Assembly: GCA_012932865.1 (NCBI GenBank)
Contig: SAXG01000001.1
Coordinates: forward strand, 919,693 to 983,692
DNA length: 64,000 nt
Source of the DNA: Amylostereum areolatum
Taxonomy: Eukaryota; Basidiomycota; Agaricomycetes; Russulales; Stereaceae
Reading direction: 5' to 3'
A program made the translations under genes and the position numbers. The first letter of the stretch is position 1; each line of letters starts with the position of its first letter. The notes beneath the pieces are model-generated. The model had not been told where the DNA came from and did no database searches. It saw nothing but the letters and a program-made list of their open reading frames with translations. Of this stretch, positions 14,101 to 24,521 are shown piece after piece.

Positions 14101-15467
14101 ACCGCGCCCCACGCCCAGTCGCAGTCGGGAGGGCTCAAGCAGGCGCGCTCTTCCCGAGCGCGGCGCGATACCTTTCGGCGACCCTCGAGCCGGGCGACAC
14201 ATCATCGACCCCAAGGATCTTCCTACTATGCTTAGCTCGAGCCCTCCCGGGAGGACTCCTTCTACGTCCGCTGCGACATCTCTCGACGTTCCCCGCTCTT
14301 CTGAGTCGTCTATCCCCCTCATTAATGCCAACCAGCGTACCCTGAAGGAAGTCGTCTCCTCACGTGAAGGGTCCCAGTCAACTATCCTACGGCCTGTACA
14401 AGTGCAACAAGTGGAAGAGGAGGAGTCCTATAGTGACTCGGATTTGGAGCGTCAGGCTACCCGTACCTCCCACGCCGAGGCATTTGCCACCCTTGATCCT
14501 GTCTCTTTGGAGCAGTATCGCGCGCGTAACCCCACGGCGGTAGAGAAAGATGTATCCGTGACGAACTGGCTCAAGCAGAAATTCCGCCAGGGTGGCACCC
14601 CCCGCCCCGCACAAACCAATTTTGTGGTGGATCCTATCAACCCGCCGTGGATGACGCTTGCACCTCGCGGTCAGCAGGAGGAGCAGGACCAGGTGATCAA
14701 AACACTCAATACGTCCTTTGTCGACGTCGGATTACTGCCGTCGACCAGGAAAAAGGGCGCCGGGATCGGGCGCAAGGGTCACAGCCGGAATGCCAACGTG
14801 CTTACGCATGTTCCCGATGATGCCCTATACATGCTGCTTCCTCTCTGGCCGAGAGAGACGGACTCATTGATCGCGTCAAAGGCGCCGCAGGAGGAGGAAA
14901 CGGAACCCCCCGAGGTTGCAAATCGGTTGTACCTCCTTGTCTACTACGTGCCGTTCGAGAGACGAGACAAGAAGTCGGGCGCGCTCGTGGCGGACGTTGC
15001 GGCGGCAAAGAAGCGATCACGCTCTAGCCAGCGCAAGGGCGAATACTCCTCGATATCGCGATCGATCGTTCTTGACTCGTTCCGTGCGATTGCACGGCTG
15101 ATGAGCTACGACGACCTTGCGTGGGTCTGGCGTGCGTTTACCTGCCCGAGGATTGGCGGTGACCGGCCCCATGGAAGATGCAATGCGTGGAATCCCCCCG
15201 GCCAAACTACGGGACGTCCACCAGGATGACTTCGTCATTGCTATCTACGCGAGCCGCGCAGCTGGTCGCGTTGAATTCTTACCGGACGGTCTGGAAAAAC
15301 TTGGGCTGTGCGAGCCTCGGACGGACAGCGAGGAGGCGTATCACCCCGCGATGCAAGTGAGGGAGTCGGAGGAACTCGAGCCTCAGCCGTTGACGGCGAT
15401 TGGGCGGGCGGCGGTGGAGATGGCGTGGTTGGGGTGCATGGCCTTGACGAATTTTCAAGGTTACTAA
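11139..15467 (+). CDS. Large Ser-rich disordered protein, function unknown
   Basis: I do not recognise a domain. Exons 11139-11473, 12029-13356, 13418-13723 and 13785-15467 give about 1216 residues. The first two-thirds are low-complexity Ser/Pro/Asp-rich sequence with acidic runs (DDEDDEDEAR) and a Lys/Gly block (GKGKEKGKNKNKDKGKGKGK). A more ordered part follows (RLEWSFIRDPTTGPLPDPIP, GNRLGGPACIIHKHSKATAF), and a C-terminal segment (LYLLVYYVPFERRDKK to VEFLPDGLEKLGLC) looks globular. Intron 1 is 555 nt, ten times the local norm, so a missed small exon is possible. Exons total 3652 nt, 3n+1. The frame must change near the CCCC at 15167-15170, where one fewer C joins GGDRP to MEDAMRGIPP. It is likely a basidiomycete-specific gene. 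Confidence 0.7.
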
Positions 15468-16239
15468 AGGATGTTCTAATGGTGCGTCGTCTCGACGCCT
15501 GGCGTAAAGGGCGCAAGTCTGTCATACAAAGGACGACTAATACATATAACTGTACGTTTCCTAACCGATATTCTCTGTGGGATTTCATTCTGTCTATCTT
15601 CACACCCCTGTGTTATTTTCGATCCATTTCGGCCACATCTCTTCATGAAGAGCTCGCGTATATCTCATCCCATTTTTTCTCATGTAGTTCCGCGGATACC
15701 CTTGACGTGTATTTTCTATGAGCAGTCGATACAGTACGACCGTGACGATGTTTTCGTGCATGCCTTTCTCTCACACATTGTGTTTTTTCGTCTATCCACC
15801 TCTTGTATTTTTGGGTACTATGATCGTATGAAGTTTCTGTGATTTGCCAGGACGTTATATGGAGTATATACACATGACCGCATGGAATCTCGCTGGCGAC
15901 GACCAGGGGACGGTCAGCGGATTAAGGGGGGGGGCGGTGGTCGTGAGAGCGGGTAGGATTGAGAATTCGAGGTTGCTCCGAGGTTCCGAGCCTCCGAGGC
16001 ATAAGCGGGGGTAGATATAAACCTGGACTTTCGGGAGACTTGGTCGCGGCATCTCCTCGGGCGCCTACACGTTGTTTGGACCGAACAAACAAGCGACGTG
16101 GCAAGACCGGTCGTGGCTGTCATCCCTCTCTCTCTCAGTTACGACCACCACCTCCTCCACGTAGCCCCTGCTCTTCCGCAGTATCCCGCCCCTCTATTTC
16201 ACTAATCGTCTCTCCTTTCCCTCTCCTCTCACACTCACC
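15468..16239. other. Intergenic; 5' leader of the HAC1-like gene
   Basis: This holds the 3' flank of the preceding gene and the promoter and leader of the bZIP gene. A TATA-like TAGATATAAA lies near 16012-16021. From there to the ATG at 16240 the leader is pyrimidine-rich and I see no upstream ATG. No other gene is apparent. Confidence 0.55.
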
Positions 16240-17420
16240 ATGGCCCGCAACGACTCCGCACGCGCTCTTCCATCCCCCTCCGAGTCTCCCGCTCCGTCTT
16301 CCTCCGCTCTTCCCTCCCCATCCTCCACCAAATCTCGTCCTCGTCCCGACGACAACGACGACGACCACCCTCGCAAACGCAGCCGTACCGATCTCACCGC
16401 CGATGAACGCAAGGAGGCCCGCGCCCACAGAAACCGCATCGCCGCCCAAAACAGCCGCGATCGCCGCAAGGCTCAGTTCTCTGCACTCGAGCAGCGAATA
16501 GCCGAGCTCGAGACCGAAAACTATGCCCTCCGCACCACCGTAGGCGTCTCCGCCCTCCGTGATACCGAGCAACACCGGGCCGTTGAAAGTGCCCGGGAAC
16601 GCGAGAACCAGGAGCTCCGCGAGCGCGTACGAACCCTCGAAGCGGGCTGGGACGCTATCGTCAAAGCCCTGCAACTGCACGGAATACCCCCTGGTATCCC
16701 ATCCCTCAGCGCACCCCAACCACAGGCGCCGACGCCGAAACCCACCCCCAAGGAGTCTGCACAGCCTTCGCGCGCACGCTCGTCCACCCCTTCATCCTCA
16801 ACCACTACCACCTTTCCGGTTCTCGTTCCCCCCTCGCCCATCTTCCCCCTCTCGCCTGCACCTTCCCAGTCGTCCATGAACAGCTCTGGCTTCTTTGACG
16901 AACCCGAGTCCACTCGCCACCTAGCACGGGTGGCGACCACCGCAGCTCTAGCGGTGCCCCAGCAGCGGGTGGATTCGGCCCACTCGGCTTTGACGCAGAA
17001 GTACTTCAACTCGACTACAGCAGCATGGGTGCGCCTTCTAGCGCAGCGTCGCCCCCGGACCTCGACGATGCGACGATGGACAGCCTCTTCCGGGAGATTC
17101 TCGCGTCCCCTTCGCTGTCAGCAGCTTCGCTTCCGAGTGCTGCCTTCACCGGCGCGCCGGTGAGCTGCGGGGCAGAGGAGAAGACGGACACGCTGGGCGG
17201 CGGGGATGCACAAGGGGACGGCAGCGAGCGGGCGGAGCGGGAGATCCAGAAACTGTTGGAGTGGTTACCATCTGTGGTTGCGGATGGGGCGGACACAGAC
17301 GGCGGGTTGTTCAGCGCGGAGAGCATGAACACAGACTCGGAAGCCCTGTCGGCGCTGGACCTGGGTCTCGGCGTGTGGGACATGGCACCCCCGCTGTCTC
17401 TCGGTCCAGAGGTTTTCTAA
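16240..17420 (+). CDS. HAC1: HAC1/XBP1-type bZIP transcription factor of the unfolded protein response
   Basis: A bZIP regulator of ER-stress genes. The DNA-binding basic region is at residues about 57-80, with NRIAAQNSR at 65-73, followed by a leucine zipper starting at LEQRIAELE. The basic-region neighbourhood (LTADERKEARAHRNRIAAQN) is the HAC1/Cib1/Hxl1 type. The genomic frame runs 16240-17163 and would give 307 residues with an unrelated Arg-rich tail. A second open frame continues to 17420 with a clearly coding acidic tail (DLDDATMDSLFREIL). Removing the 20 nt at 16943-16962 joins them: 703 + 458 = 1161 nt, 386 residues. Those 20 nt are bounded by two CNG|CNG sites like Ire1 targets. I therefore read it as an Ire1-spliced mRNA. 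I see no convincing conventional intron. Confidence 0.9.
16943..16962 (+). promoter_or_regulatory. Candidate unconventional (Ire1-type) 20-nt intron in HAC1 mRNA
   Basis: The 20 nt begin after CCG (CCG|CAGC, cut after 16942) and end after CAG (CAG|CAGC, cut after 16962). Both fit the CNG|CNG(N) Ire1 cleavage consensus. The 3' site is a 7-nt loop closed by CCC/GGG plus two G-U pairs. Around the 5' site, CACCGC (16938-16943) pairs perfectly with GCGGTG (16951-16956). Twenty is not a multiple of three, so excision switches the reading frame from the 307-residue to the 386-residue product. Twenty-nt introns are known in hac1/hacA of filamentous ascomycetes. Splicing itself is not shown by DNA. 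Confidence 0.82.
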
Positions 17421-18501
17421 CCACCTGTTTGGTATTTCTCTTGGGTTGTGACGGACCTCACTTCGGTTTTTGGATTTCTCTTTTTCTCTCGATCATATCG
17501 TATGTGTTCCCTCATCGTATCTATTGTCTCTCAGTCCTGGATTTCCGTCTCGTTTTTCTCTTTCTCTCTCGCCTACAGGATCGTTTATAGGCTGTTCAGT
17601 CACTTACGTACCTTTCGACGACTGCTCTACGATACGCTTGCTTCTTTCTGCGATACTCTTCTTTGTGTCCGAGGTGGCTTCTGCTGTCTCCCGCGTGCGT
17701 CCTCGTTTCTCCCTTCGGGTCGAGAAATGGGCTGATGTGTGTGGTGAGCGCGGGGGTCTGCCGAGGATGCGGAGACGGGTGTTCGTCGTTCGTTGTTTGC
17801 GTTTACTGGATCAGAAGGCGGTGGATTCGCAGGTGTTGAATAAGATGATATTCGGTCTACTCGGTTGAGGCGATGCTGTTAAGGACGCACCCTGTGGGGT
17901 AAGTACGAGCCAGAACAGGCCAGAACCTCAGAAAATTCAAAGTCGACGTTGGGCAGACGCGTTGACGCACGTGACTCGGCTGCAGCAATGCCCCAGGCGA
18001 GTCACGGAGCACACCTAGTCTCCCGTCGCAGACCTTACCAGAAGACAGTCGTTCTGGTATAGGGCACACCCACCCGCGAGCTTCAAGTTCAAGTTGGGGC
18101 AAAATTGCAAACGTTGTGGACGGCTGTAGCTGCGCCGTCAGAGAGGGGAGAACAAGCAGCACTACTAGCCGTTGCGGAATGCAGCACTAGCCTTGCTTTA
18201 CGATCTCGTTCTACGCTGTCAAGTAGTCATCATGCCCGACTGTTTCGTGAGCAGTGGGAATCATTATCAGTAATATCACGCTGTGGACTTCTCTTCCCGT
18301 GCCGAGAAGATGGTAGGTCAAAAACGAAACCTGGTTTTATAAAAGACGACAGGAGCTGATTCGAAGTGAAGCACATCTGAGAGTACAACAGACAACATGG
18401 AGGTCACGGAGGATGAGGCCCATATAAAAACGAGGTTGGACAGGAAGGGGAGAAGCTGAAGAAACGGGGGCGGCTCCAGATTTCGAGGCGTGCGCGCACG
18501 G
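17421..18501. other. Intergenic between HAC1 and CHZ1
   Basis: The two genes converge here, so both 3' untranslated regions must lie in this interval. Short open frames are present but none has coding features. I see no RNA gene. Confidence 0.5.
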
Positions 18502-19118
18502 TCAGTCGTCGTGCATTTCGTCGTCGGGGGCGACGAAGGAGTCGCCGCCTTCGTCCTCGTCGGCAGTCTCGGGCTTGAGGCCGGCTTTGGCAAGGGCCTC
18601 CTCTGAGGCGTAGTCGATTTTGATACCACGGGTGCGGCGAGATCCAGATATGATGGCGGAGGGATTGATCTCCTGATAGTCCTACGAGGTGAGACGTTAG
18701 CGAAAAGTGCATATATGCGCTGGGGATGGGAGGTTTGGGGGTAAAGGGAATGGATGGAACGGCGGGAAAACTTGTAGGGATATTAAAGAGCGCGTGTAAC
18801 GCGTATAAAACGCGTAAGGGGGAGAGGGGAACGCGTCGAGGGAGCAGAAAACGCGTGAGGGGGGTCAGAGACAAGACGCGTACATCTTCTTCTTCACCAT
18901 CGTCTTCCTCCTCGACGTCGTCCTCGTCTTCATCCTCCTCGTCATCTTCGTCCATAGACTCGTCGACGGTTTTTCCCTTGCCTTTGTTGGGGGTACCGTT
19001 TCCAGAGGCCGTGGGGGCGTCGATGGAAGGAGCACTGGGGAGAGAGAGTGGGCCGGGTGAGCGACAGAAGAAAGGGAGTCGCTTACGCTTTGGAGGGGGT
19101 GGTGGCTTCGGTGGACAT
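18502..19118 (-). CDS. CHZ1: Histone H2A.Z-H2B chaperone CHZ1-like protein
   Basis: A small acidic nuclear chaperone that delivers H2A.Z-H2B dimers. Exons 19118-19087, 19034-18884 and 18681-18502 sum to 363 nt (120 residues), in frame. After a Ser/Thr-rich N terminus with GNGTPNKGKGK comes a long Asp/Glu run, then the CHZ motif: EINPSAIISGSRRTRGIKID. The rest is acidic, ending DDEMHDD. Intron 2 is 202 nt, much longer than its neighbours, and carries five ACGCGT hexamers. The gene is divergent from the Ser-rich protein gene at 19502, with 383 bp between the two start codons. Family assignment rests on the RRTRGxKIDY core within acidic flanks. Confidence 0.85.
18799..18881. promoter_or_regulatory. 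Cluster of five ACGCGT (MCB-like) sites in CHZ1 intron 2
   Basis: ACGCGT occurs at 18799, 18810, 18831, 18851 and 18876, five copies in 83 bp, with a sixth near-match (GCGCGT) at 18790. ACGCGT is the MluI cell-cycle box bound by MBF (Swi6-Mbp1-type) factors at G1/S genes. The last copy overlaps the intron donor region. A role in S-phase transcription of a histone chaperone gene is an attractive inference. Confidence 0.6.
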
Positions 19119-19501
19119 GGTGGACGGAGAATGGATTTTGGGGAGGGGAGGGTAGGCGATGGTGATGGTTGAATGGAGAGTGGGCACTGTCAAGTTGGAC
19201 TGGAGAGGTAGGAGGGCGTGGGAGAGGCGAAGGATGATGACGTAATAAATAAAATGAACAGGCCGGGCCCCCGGGGGATGGAATCCGGACATAAAAAGCG
19301 GGATATGGAAGTGCGGTGACGGCGTGGGTGCGCCGTGTTCGCCGGGGAGACGGGGGAGAAGGCCGAAGGTGATGGAATCGGGGGGTTCTGAATCGGCAGA
19401 GGCCGGCAAGGGGTGGGGGAGGGCTCGCCGCCGTTTAGAATCTACTACGACTTGTACTCCTCGCTCGTCGTCGTAACTCGTTCCCTCGCCCGAACGCGAA
19501 T

Positions 19502-21590
19502 ATGGTGAAGCTGTCCCTGTGGGACAAGGAAAGGTCACCTCCCGCTGGCACTTCCTTCACTCCCTCCTTCAACGAGCGTCCGAAGACCGCCCCTCCTCCC
19601 TCAGGCTTCCCCTCTTTCCGCAGGTTATCCACAGACCCCGTCCTCTCCTCTTCCTCCTCCTCCTCCTCCTCCGCTCTCCCCATCCTTTCCCTCACCCTTT
19701 CCTCCCCTTCCTTCCTCGACTCGGTCGTACACGATGGCGTATCCGACAACCCCCTCTATGTCATAGAGACCGAAGCCAATCTCACCAAGATTCGTCGCTC
19801 CGACGCCAAGGGTTTCATCAACGTCGCTCGCGTCCGCTGGAGAGAAGATCCTGCGTTTTTCTCAAAGAGCAAAAAGGAGCTCTCTGGCGTCCTTCTCGCT
19901 TTCGGAAAGGGTCAATGGAAACCTGCGGACGAGTTTCTAGGCTACTCCTACAGCTCCCTCTCCAGGTGCGTCATTCGCCCCCTCCCCCCTCCCCCCTCTC
20001 CCCCCTCGTCCTCGCTCACCCGCCCCTCAGCTACCGCAAATTCTACCTTCCCCACCACTTCCAACAGCCTTCGCTGGAAACGGTCCGGTTCTTCTTCCTA
20101 CTCAGTGAGCTCCCCTCTTCCGCGACCCATCAATCCCTCTCATCGTCCCATTTCAGTGTACAACCGCCACCGTCAAAGGCCCCGTTGCTATCCTCGAACC
20201 CGCCGTGCTCATCGCGCCCCCGCACATCAAGATATTCGATCCCATTTTTCGCACAGGGTCCACCGCCCGTCCTCAGCGCTCTCATGCGGGCGTACCCATT
20301 AGTCTCCTCGATTTTCTCCTCGTCACCTCCATGCTTCTTCTCACCGAGCACGACGAATGGACCAATGTCACTCGCACTAGGCCCGTCACGACTGCCCCCG
20401 CCGACGACGGTGCGTATGAGGAAGATTCTGTCCGCCACTTACCCCCATCGTCGTCCGTCACCAGCACCCCTTCTCGATCCGCCACTATCGACACCCTCCA
20501 CAATCCATCGTCCGCATCCTTGGTCTCCGGCTTCTCCTCCGGGATGGCCCCTTCGTTTGGCCTCGACAATTGGAGAAACAACGTGTCGGAACGCCCCCGT
20601 TCACCAGATGACAGGTGGCCTTCCTCCAGCCGAGAACCCGGGAGCCCTGTTCGAGCTTCTGGCGCAAGCCAGTCTTCAGCCGACTCTGACGCCATCTCCA
20701 CTCCGGCCTCCCCCACCCACCACACCTTCTCCTACCGTTCTGGCTCCAGCATCTCCTCTCACAACCGCCAGCCTTACCACTCTGCCCCTTCTCTGTCAAA
20801 TACCCATGCGCGTGACTTGCCCATCCCTCCCTTACCGACCAGCCACTACGTCAATCCGAAGCACTCACGGACATTCAGAGGCCCAGATTCTTCTGCTCAA
20901 TCTCGATACGCGCGTTCGCCTTCGCCAACATCGCGGCACTCTACGTATCCCTCGCAGTCTTCTCGGGACGGCGAACCGTGGCGGATATCCACAGAATTGT
21001 CCAGGCCAAGTGCCATGTCGTCCAGTGCATCCGTTTACAACCTCTCCGGCCCATCATCTGCCCATCCATCCCACGCCGAATCGCAATGGCCTCCGACCAC
21101 ACCAGGTTCATCGACCCCATCCTTGCATCACTACCCCCACACACCGATTACCTCGCGTTCCTTACCGCCTATCCCCCCCGTACCCACCATCGATCGTTCC
21201 CTCGTGCACAAATCACCCCTCTCATCGCCGAACGTTATCGCCGTTCCGTCGCTTCCTCACCCACCGTCGCTCACAAGGTCCGGCACGACAACCACCACTC
21301 GCATGTCGACTGTACCGCACCGCAGCCAGTCCTACAATAACCTCCGTCGGACCACGATCAAAGCACCGCCGAATTACCTCGCGAGCACGCAAGACAACAC
21401 CGTGCATCCCTCGGATCTGGGACTCCTCGACGCCATGCAGGCGTTTGGCATCAACGACGGAGGAGCACACGCGCCAGGAGGACAGGTCCTTTCGCAGGGC
21501 ATGACGGAGGTGATGCGCCCTGACTCGGTGTATGATGCTCCGCCACCGGCGTATTCGCAGCTTGATATGGCTCGTTCGCCCTTGCAATGA
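19502..21590 (+). CDS. Ser/Pro-rich protein with conserved N-terminal domain, function unknown
   Basis: Exons 19502-19965, 20031-20104 and 20157-21590. The first about 270 residues form a conserved domain I associate with basidiomycete proteins of DUF6593 type (memory, not searched): LSSPSFLDSVVHDGVSDNPL, SDAKGFINVARVRWREDPAF, SLSSYRKFYLP, VKGPVAILEPAVLIAPPHIK, and SLLDFLLVTSMLLLTEHDEW. The remaining about 390 residues are disordered, rich in Ser, Pro and His, ending with DAPPPAYSQLDMA, which contains a PPAY motif for WW-domain ligases. Exons 1 and 2 total 538 nt, 3n+1, where phase 0 is needed; dropping one C of the CCCC run at about 20052-20055 restores the frame into SNSLRWKRSG. Confidence 0.75.
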
Positions 21591-23437
21591 ACGCGGATGC
21601 GAGGGCGCCTGCTTCGCTCGTGCTTTCCCTCCCTGCCGGGAACCCTTCGTGCGGGGTACCTGGTGCCGTGTCCCGACTCTCCTCCCCTGATAGAGTGTTG
21701 TTTATCGCATCTCTACTCGCTGTGTATAGATTATTTACAAGGCGAAGACAAAGAACACCGCGCTCTCGTCGCCCCACCGCTCCGTTTGTACAGGACGCCG
21801 CTTAATCCCCTCCCCCTCAATATCCGGATTCCGCACCACCGTGTATCGGCGACCCCCTCCTTTCCTCTGTCCACCTTTTTTAAACTTTCCCCATCGTCGC
21901 CGCTTCCCCTTCGCTTTTCCCCCTTCCCGCGATCGGAAGCTTGGTCGGCCTGGGACGCCCCTCGTTTCACGCGCCCATCTACATTTTTATATCGTCTCCC
22001 GTCTCCATGCATATCTACATTTGATTCGTCTTACTGTGTCTGTTACCCCTGCCCAACACCTACATATCCCCGTCTTTCCTTTGTCTTTTTACCGACTTAC
22101 AGTTTGTGACGCCTCTTCGCTTCGTTGCATCACGTCTCGCCTTGCAGAACATACCAAGCATAACATCACGCATTCCCCTCACATAGAGCTCATGTGTAAT
22201 CTGAGCTTTCTAATTGGCATCGTCTAGACTGGAAGGGCGCCTCTATCTGGGGCCTCTTAAGACTGCCTTGCTCTTCAGGACACCGTCCGTCACGATAGGG
22301 TACTTAGGACCCGGCAGGGCAGACCGACCGAATTATCGGCGAGTTTAAGGTGCGGAAGATGGGTCAGGTACCTCGAGAAGTGGACTGTGTACTTACTCAT
22401 ACACGGCTAAGGGCCACGTTGATTGAATTGCGGATCCGAATAAAGCTCTGCAAAGCAATAAGGGCTTGATGTTGACATGATGCACGCGAGCGGTCATGGG
22501 CGCGTGTGGGTGCGCGCGCCCGGCGAACGATCTTATTCGGCTACAGTAAATACATGGAGGTCCACGTAAGTAACGCACTTGCTTCTTGGTAACGATCTGC
22601 AGCTTGATCCGACTGGCGCTTACGAGGCAGCGGAGGGAAGCACTCGATTTGAACGGCTATTTTGGCTATTTTAGTGTTCGGGGATCGTGCAAAGTGAGGG
22701 GCGTGCGTGTGCATGTACGTATCGCACCACGACTCGCCGGCGCAAGGTGCGCCGTGAAACGCGCACGGACTTCGCACGCGCCTGATTGGAATGCTGCGAC
22801 GAAATGTGCGAAGACCGCGTACATCCTTTGCGACTGTGCGGGAAGTTCAGAGTTATGTCCGAGGGCACAGGAGCACTGAAATGGGTAGTCACTGGCTTCG
22901 TGCCACCACGGGACTCCGCCCGTGATATGTGGACTTGAAGAGGTTTCAGATCGCATGTAGAGTGGCGATACGCGGCAGTCTCCGTCTTGCCAGCGGACTG
23001 CAGCGTCTTGCAGCGTCGTCGCGTTCGATATGTTACCAGGTCGACTCATTGCAAGTCTATTGTGCTGTATGCTGTCATGTAGCATCGTGACCGGCCTGTC
23101 CGTTATGAATGATGAGCGCCGTTCCGGAGAAGTTCGGGGATATTACTGGTGACTTGCAGATGAGCGACCTCCGGGAACATGGAGCACGACCGACTCGTGG
23201 CTGAACGCGTTCACTTGTTACATCGCGTACGGCAAGGAGTAGGACATTTCCACCCGTACGACTCGTCCGCGTCGCCCGGATGTGCGCAAAGGGCTAGCCT
23301 GGAATCCAAGTCGAATGCGTGTCATAGTACACGAGGCTAATATGTACGTACAAAGTCGAACGTGTGGCACACCATGGCTGACGCCGGTCTTGACTCTTTT
23401 CATCCCACTACCACGTCCAGCAACCCACTCGCCATCT
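21591..23437. other. 1.8-kb intergenic region
   Basis: It starts with the pyrimidine-rich 3' flank of the preceding gene and ends with the promoter of the first tandem paralogue. Open frames on both strands lack coding character. No tRNA or repeat is apparent. Confidence 0.5.
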
Positions 23438-24244
23438 ATGCCCGAGCACGCTGCGGGCTCGAAAGAGGAGACAGGTTCGTGCTCTTCGCGGTGGTCCTGG
23501 CGCCGGACTGGCTTTGACACGCGAAATGTAAGGGCAGCTGGAAAACGCAAGTTGAGCACGAGCGCCTCGCAAGGGCCTGAAGATACGCAGATCAAAAGGT
23601 CGAAGAGTGAGACTCAGAGCGAAGCCGCGGACCAGTCTGCAGCAGGGGTTGTTGTTGTGCCGGCCAAGTCGAAGGAGGCGCCCGAATCACAGGAGTCGGA
23701 CGACGAATGCGAGGACGAATATGATGAAGACGAGGATGAATACGCGGAGGAATACAAGGGCTCGTCTACGAATGAACAAGGAAACGTGGTCGAGACTTTC
23801 TATATGGGTAAAGGGGAGCTCTTCCCTTTGCTGGTATGGGGAAATGACGATGATGCGGCGCTGCGATTGAAATCGGCGGTCCTGGAAACGTGGGCGCGCG
23901 TCAAGGACGACAAGGAGGAGCGGGAGCGATGCCCTGGAGGAATCGAGCAGTGGTTGGTGACCATCGAAAAAGACGCGCACAAGACCGATGGATGCCAGCG
24001 TCTAGGGAAGATGTACGAGGCCAGGTGCAAGGATAACTGGTGGTGGGAGGTGGATTTGCAGCGCGAGCAGCCGAAGGAAGGGGAGGCGTCGATGGAGGTG
24101 GAGTTAAGGGCGGCGGGAGCTCGCACGGTGGATAAATGGGAGGGAGTGTGGTGGGTGACGGATCTGAGGGTACCCTCGGAGGAAGGGCTCCAGGCGATAA
24201 CCACCTTCGCGGGCTGGCTCTCCGACATATTGACCATGAGCTAA
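23438..24244 (+). CDS. Acidic protein of unknown function, tandem paralogue 1
   Basis: I do not recognise the family. Exons 23438-23474 and 23538-24244 total 744 nt (247 residues), in frame. The acceptor GGGCAG at 23532-23537 was chosen because it gives EETAGKRKLSTSAS, matching paralogue 2. A basic, nuclear-localisation-like patch (GKRKL, QIKRSKSE) is followed by a strongly acidic stretch (DECEDEYDEDEDEYAEEY). A probably folded region follows, with FYMGKGELFPLL, ALRLKSAVLETWARVK, a WWWEVDLQRE motif and a C-terminal WWVTDLRVPSEEG. The Trp-rich pattern repeats in the next gene. A nuclear location is inferred only from the basic patch. Confidence 0.72.
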   Translation: MPEHAAGSKEETGSCSSRWSWRRTGFDTRNVRAAGKRKLSTSASQGPEDTQIKRSKSETQSEAADQSAAGVVVVPAKSKEAPESQESDDECEDEYDEDEDEYAEEYKGSSTNEQGNVVETFYMGKGELFPLLVWGNDDDAALRLKSAVLETWARVKDDKEERERCPGGIEQWLVTIEKDAHKTDGCQRLGKMYEARCKDNWWWEVDLQREQPKEGEASMEVELRAAGARTVDKWEGVWWVTDLRVPSEEGLQAITTFAGWLSDILTMS

Positions 24245-24521
24245 GCTAGAGGTCCTACATAATTATTCGAGTTTTGCAACCGTCCCGTGTATGTTCAGCT
24301 CAGCGGCAAAGTCGTCCTTTCGTCCTCTTTGGGGATCTCGGCAAGGCCTCGGTATCGACGATTGTTTCGAGGCTAATTGGGTCTACGTCAGCAGCATACG
24401 CGAGATTATGTACGAAGCCAAACATCCATACATTTTCTGAACGCGGTGAAGTGCCGGTCGCTTATCTCCGCTGGTTCCCTTCCACCACCACATCCTTGCC
24501 CACGTTTTCCACTTGCCATTC

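Noticed and set aside
16869..16924. Conventional 56-nt intron (GTCGTC donor, CTAG acceptor) to explain the HAC1 frame change
   Set aside because: It restores the same frame, but the donor is poor; the downstream CNG|CNG pair with loop structure fits better. Kept as the competing explanation.
17025..17420. Separate gene starting at the ATG at 17025
   Set aside because: The same frame is coding well upstream of this ATG (FDAEVLQLDYSSMGAP), so it is the C-terminal part of HAC1.
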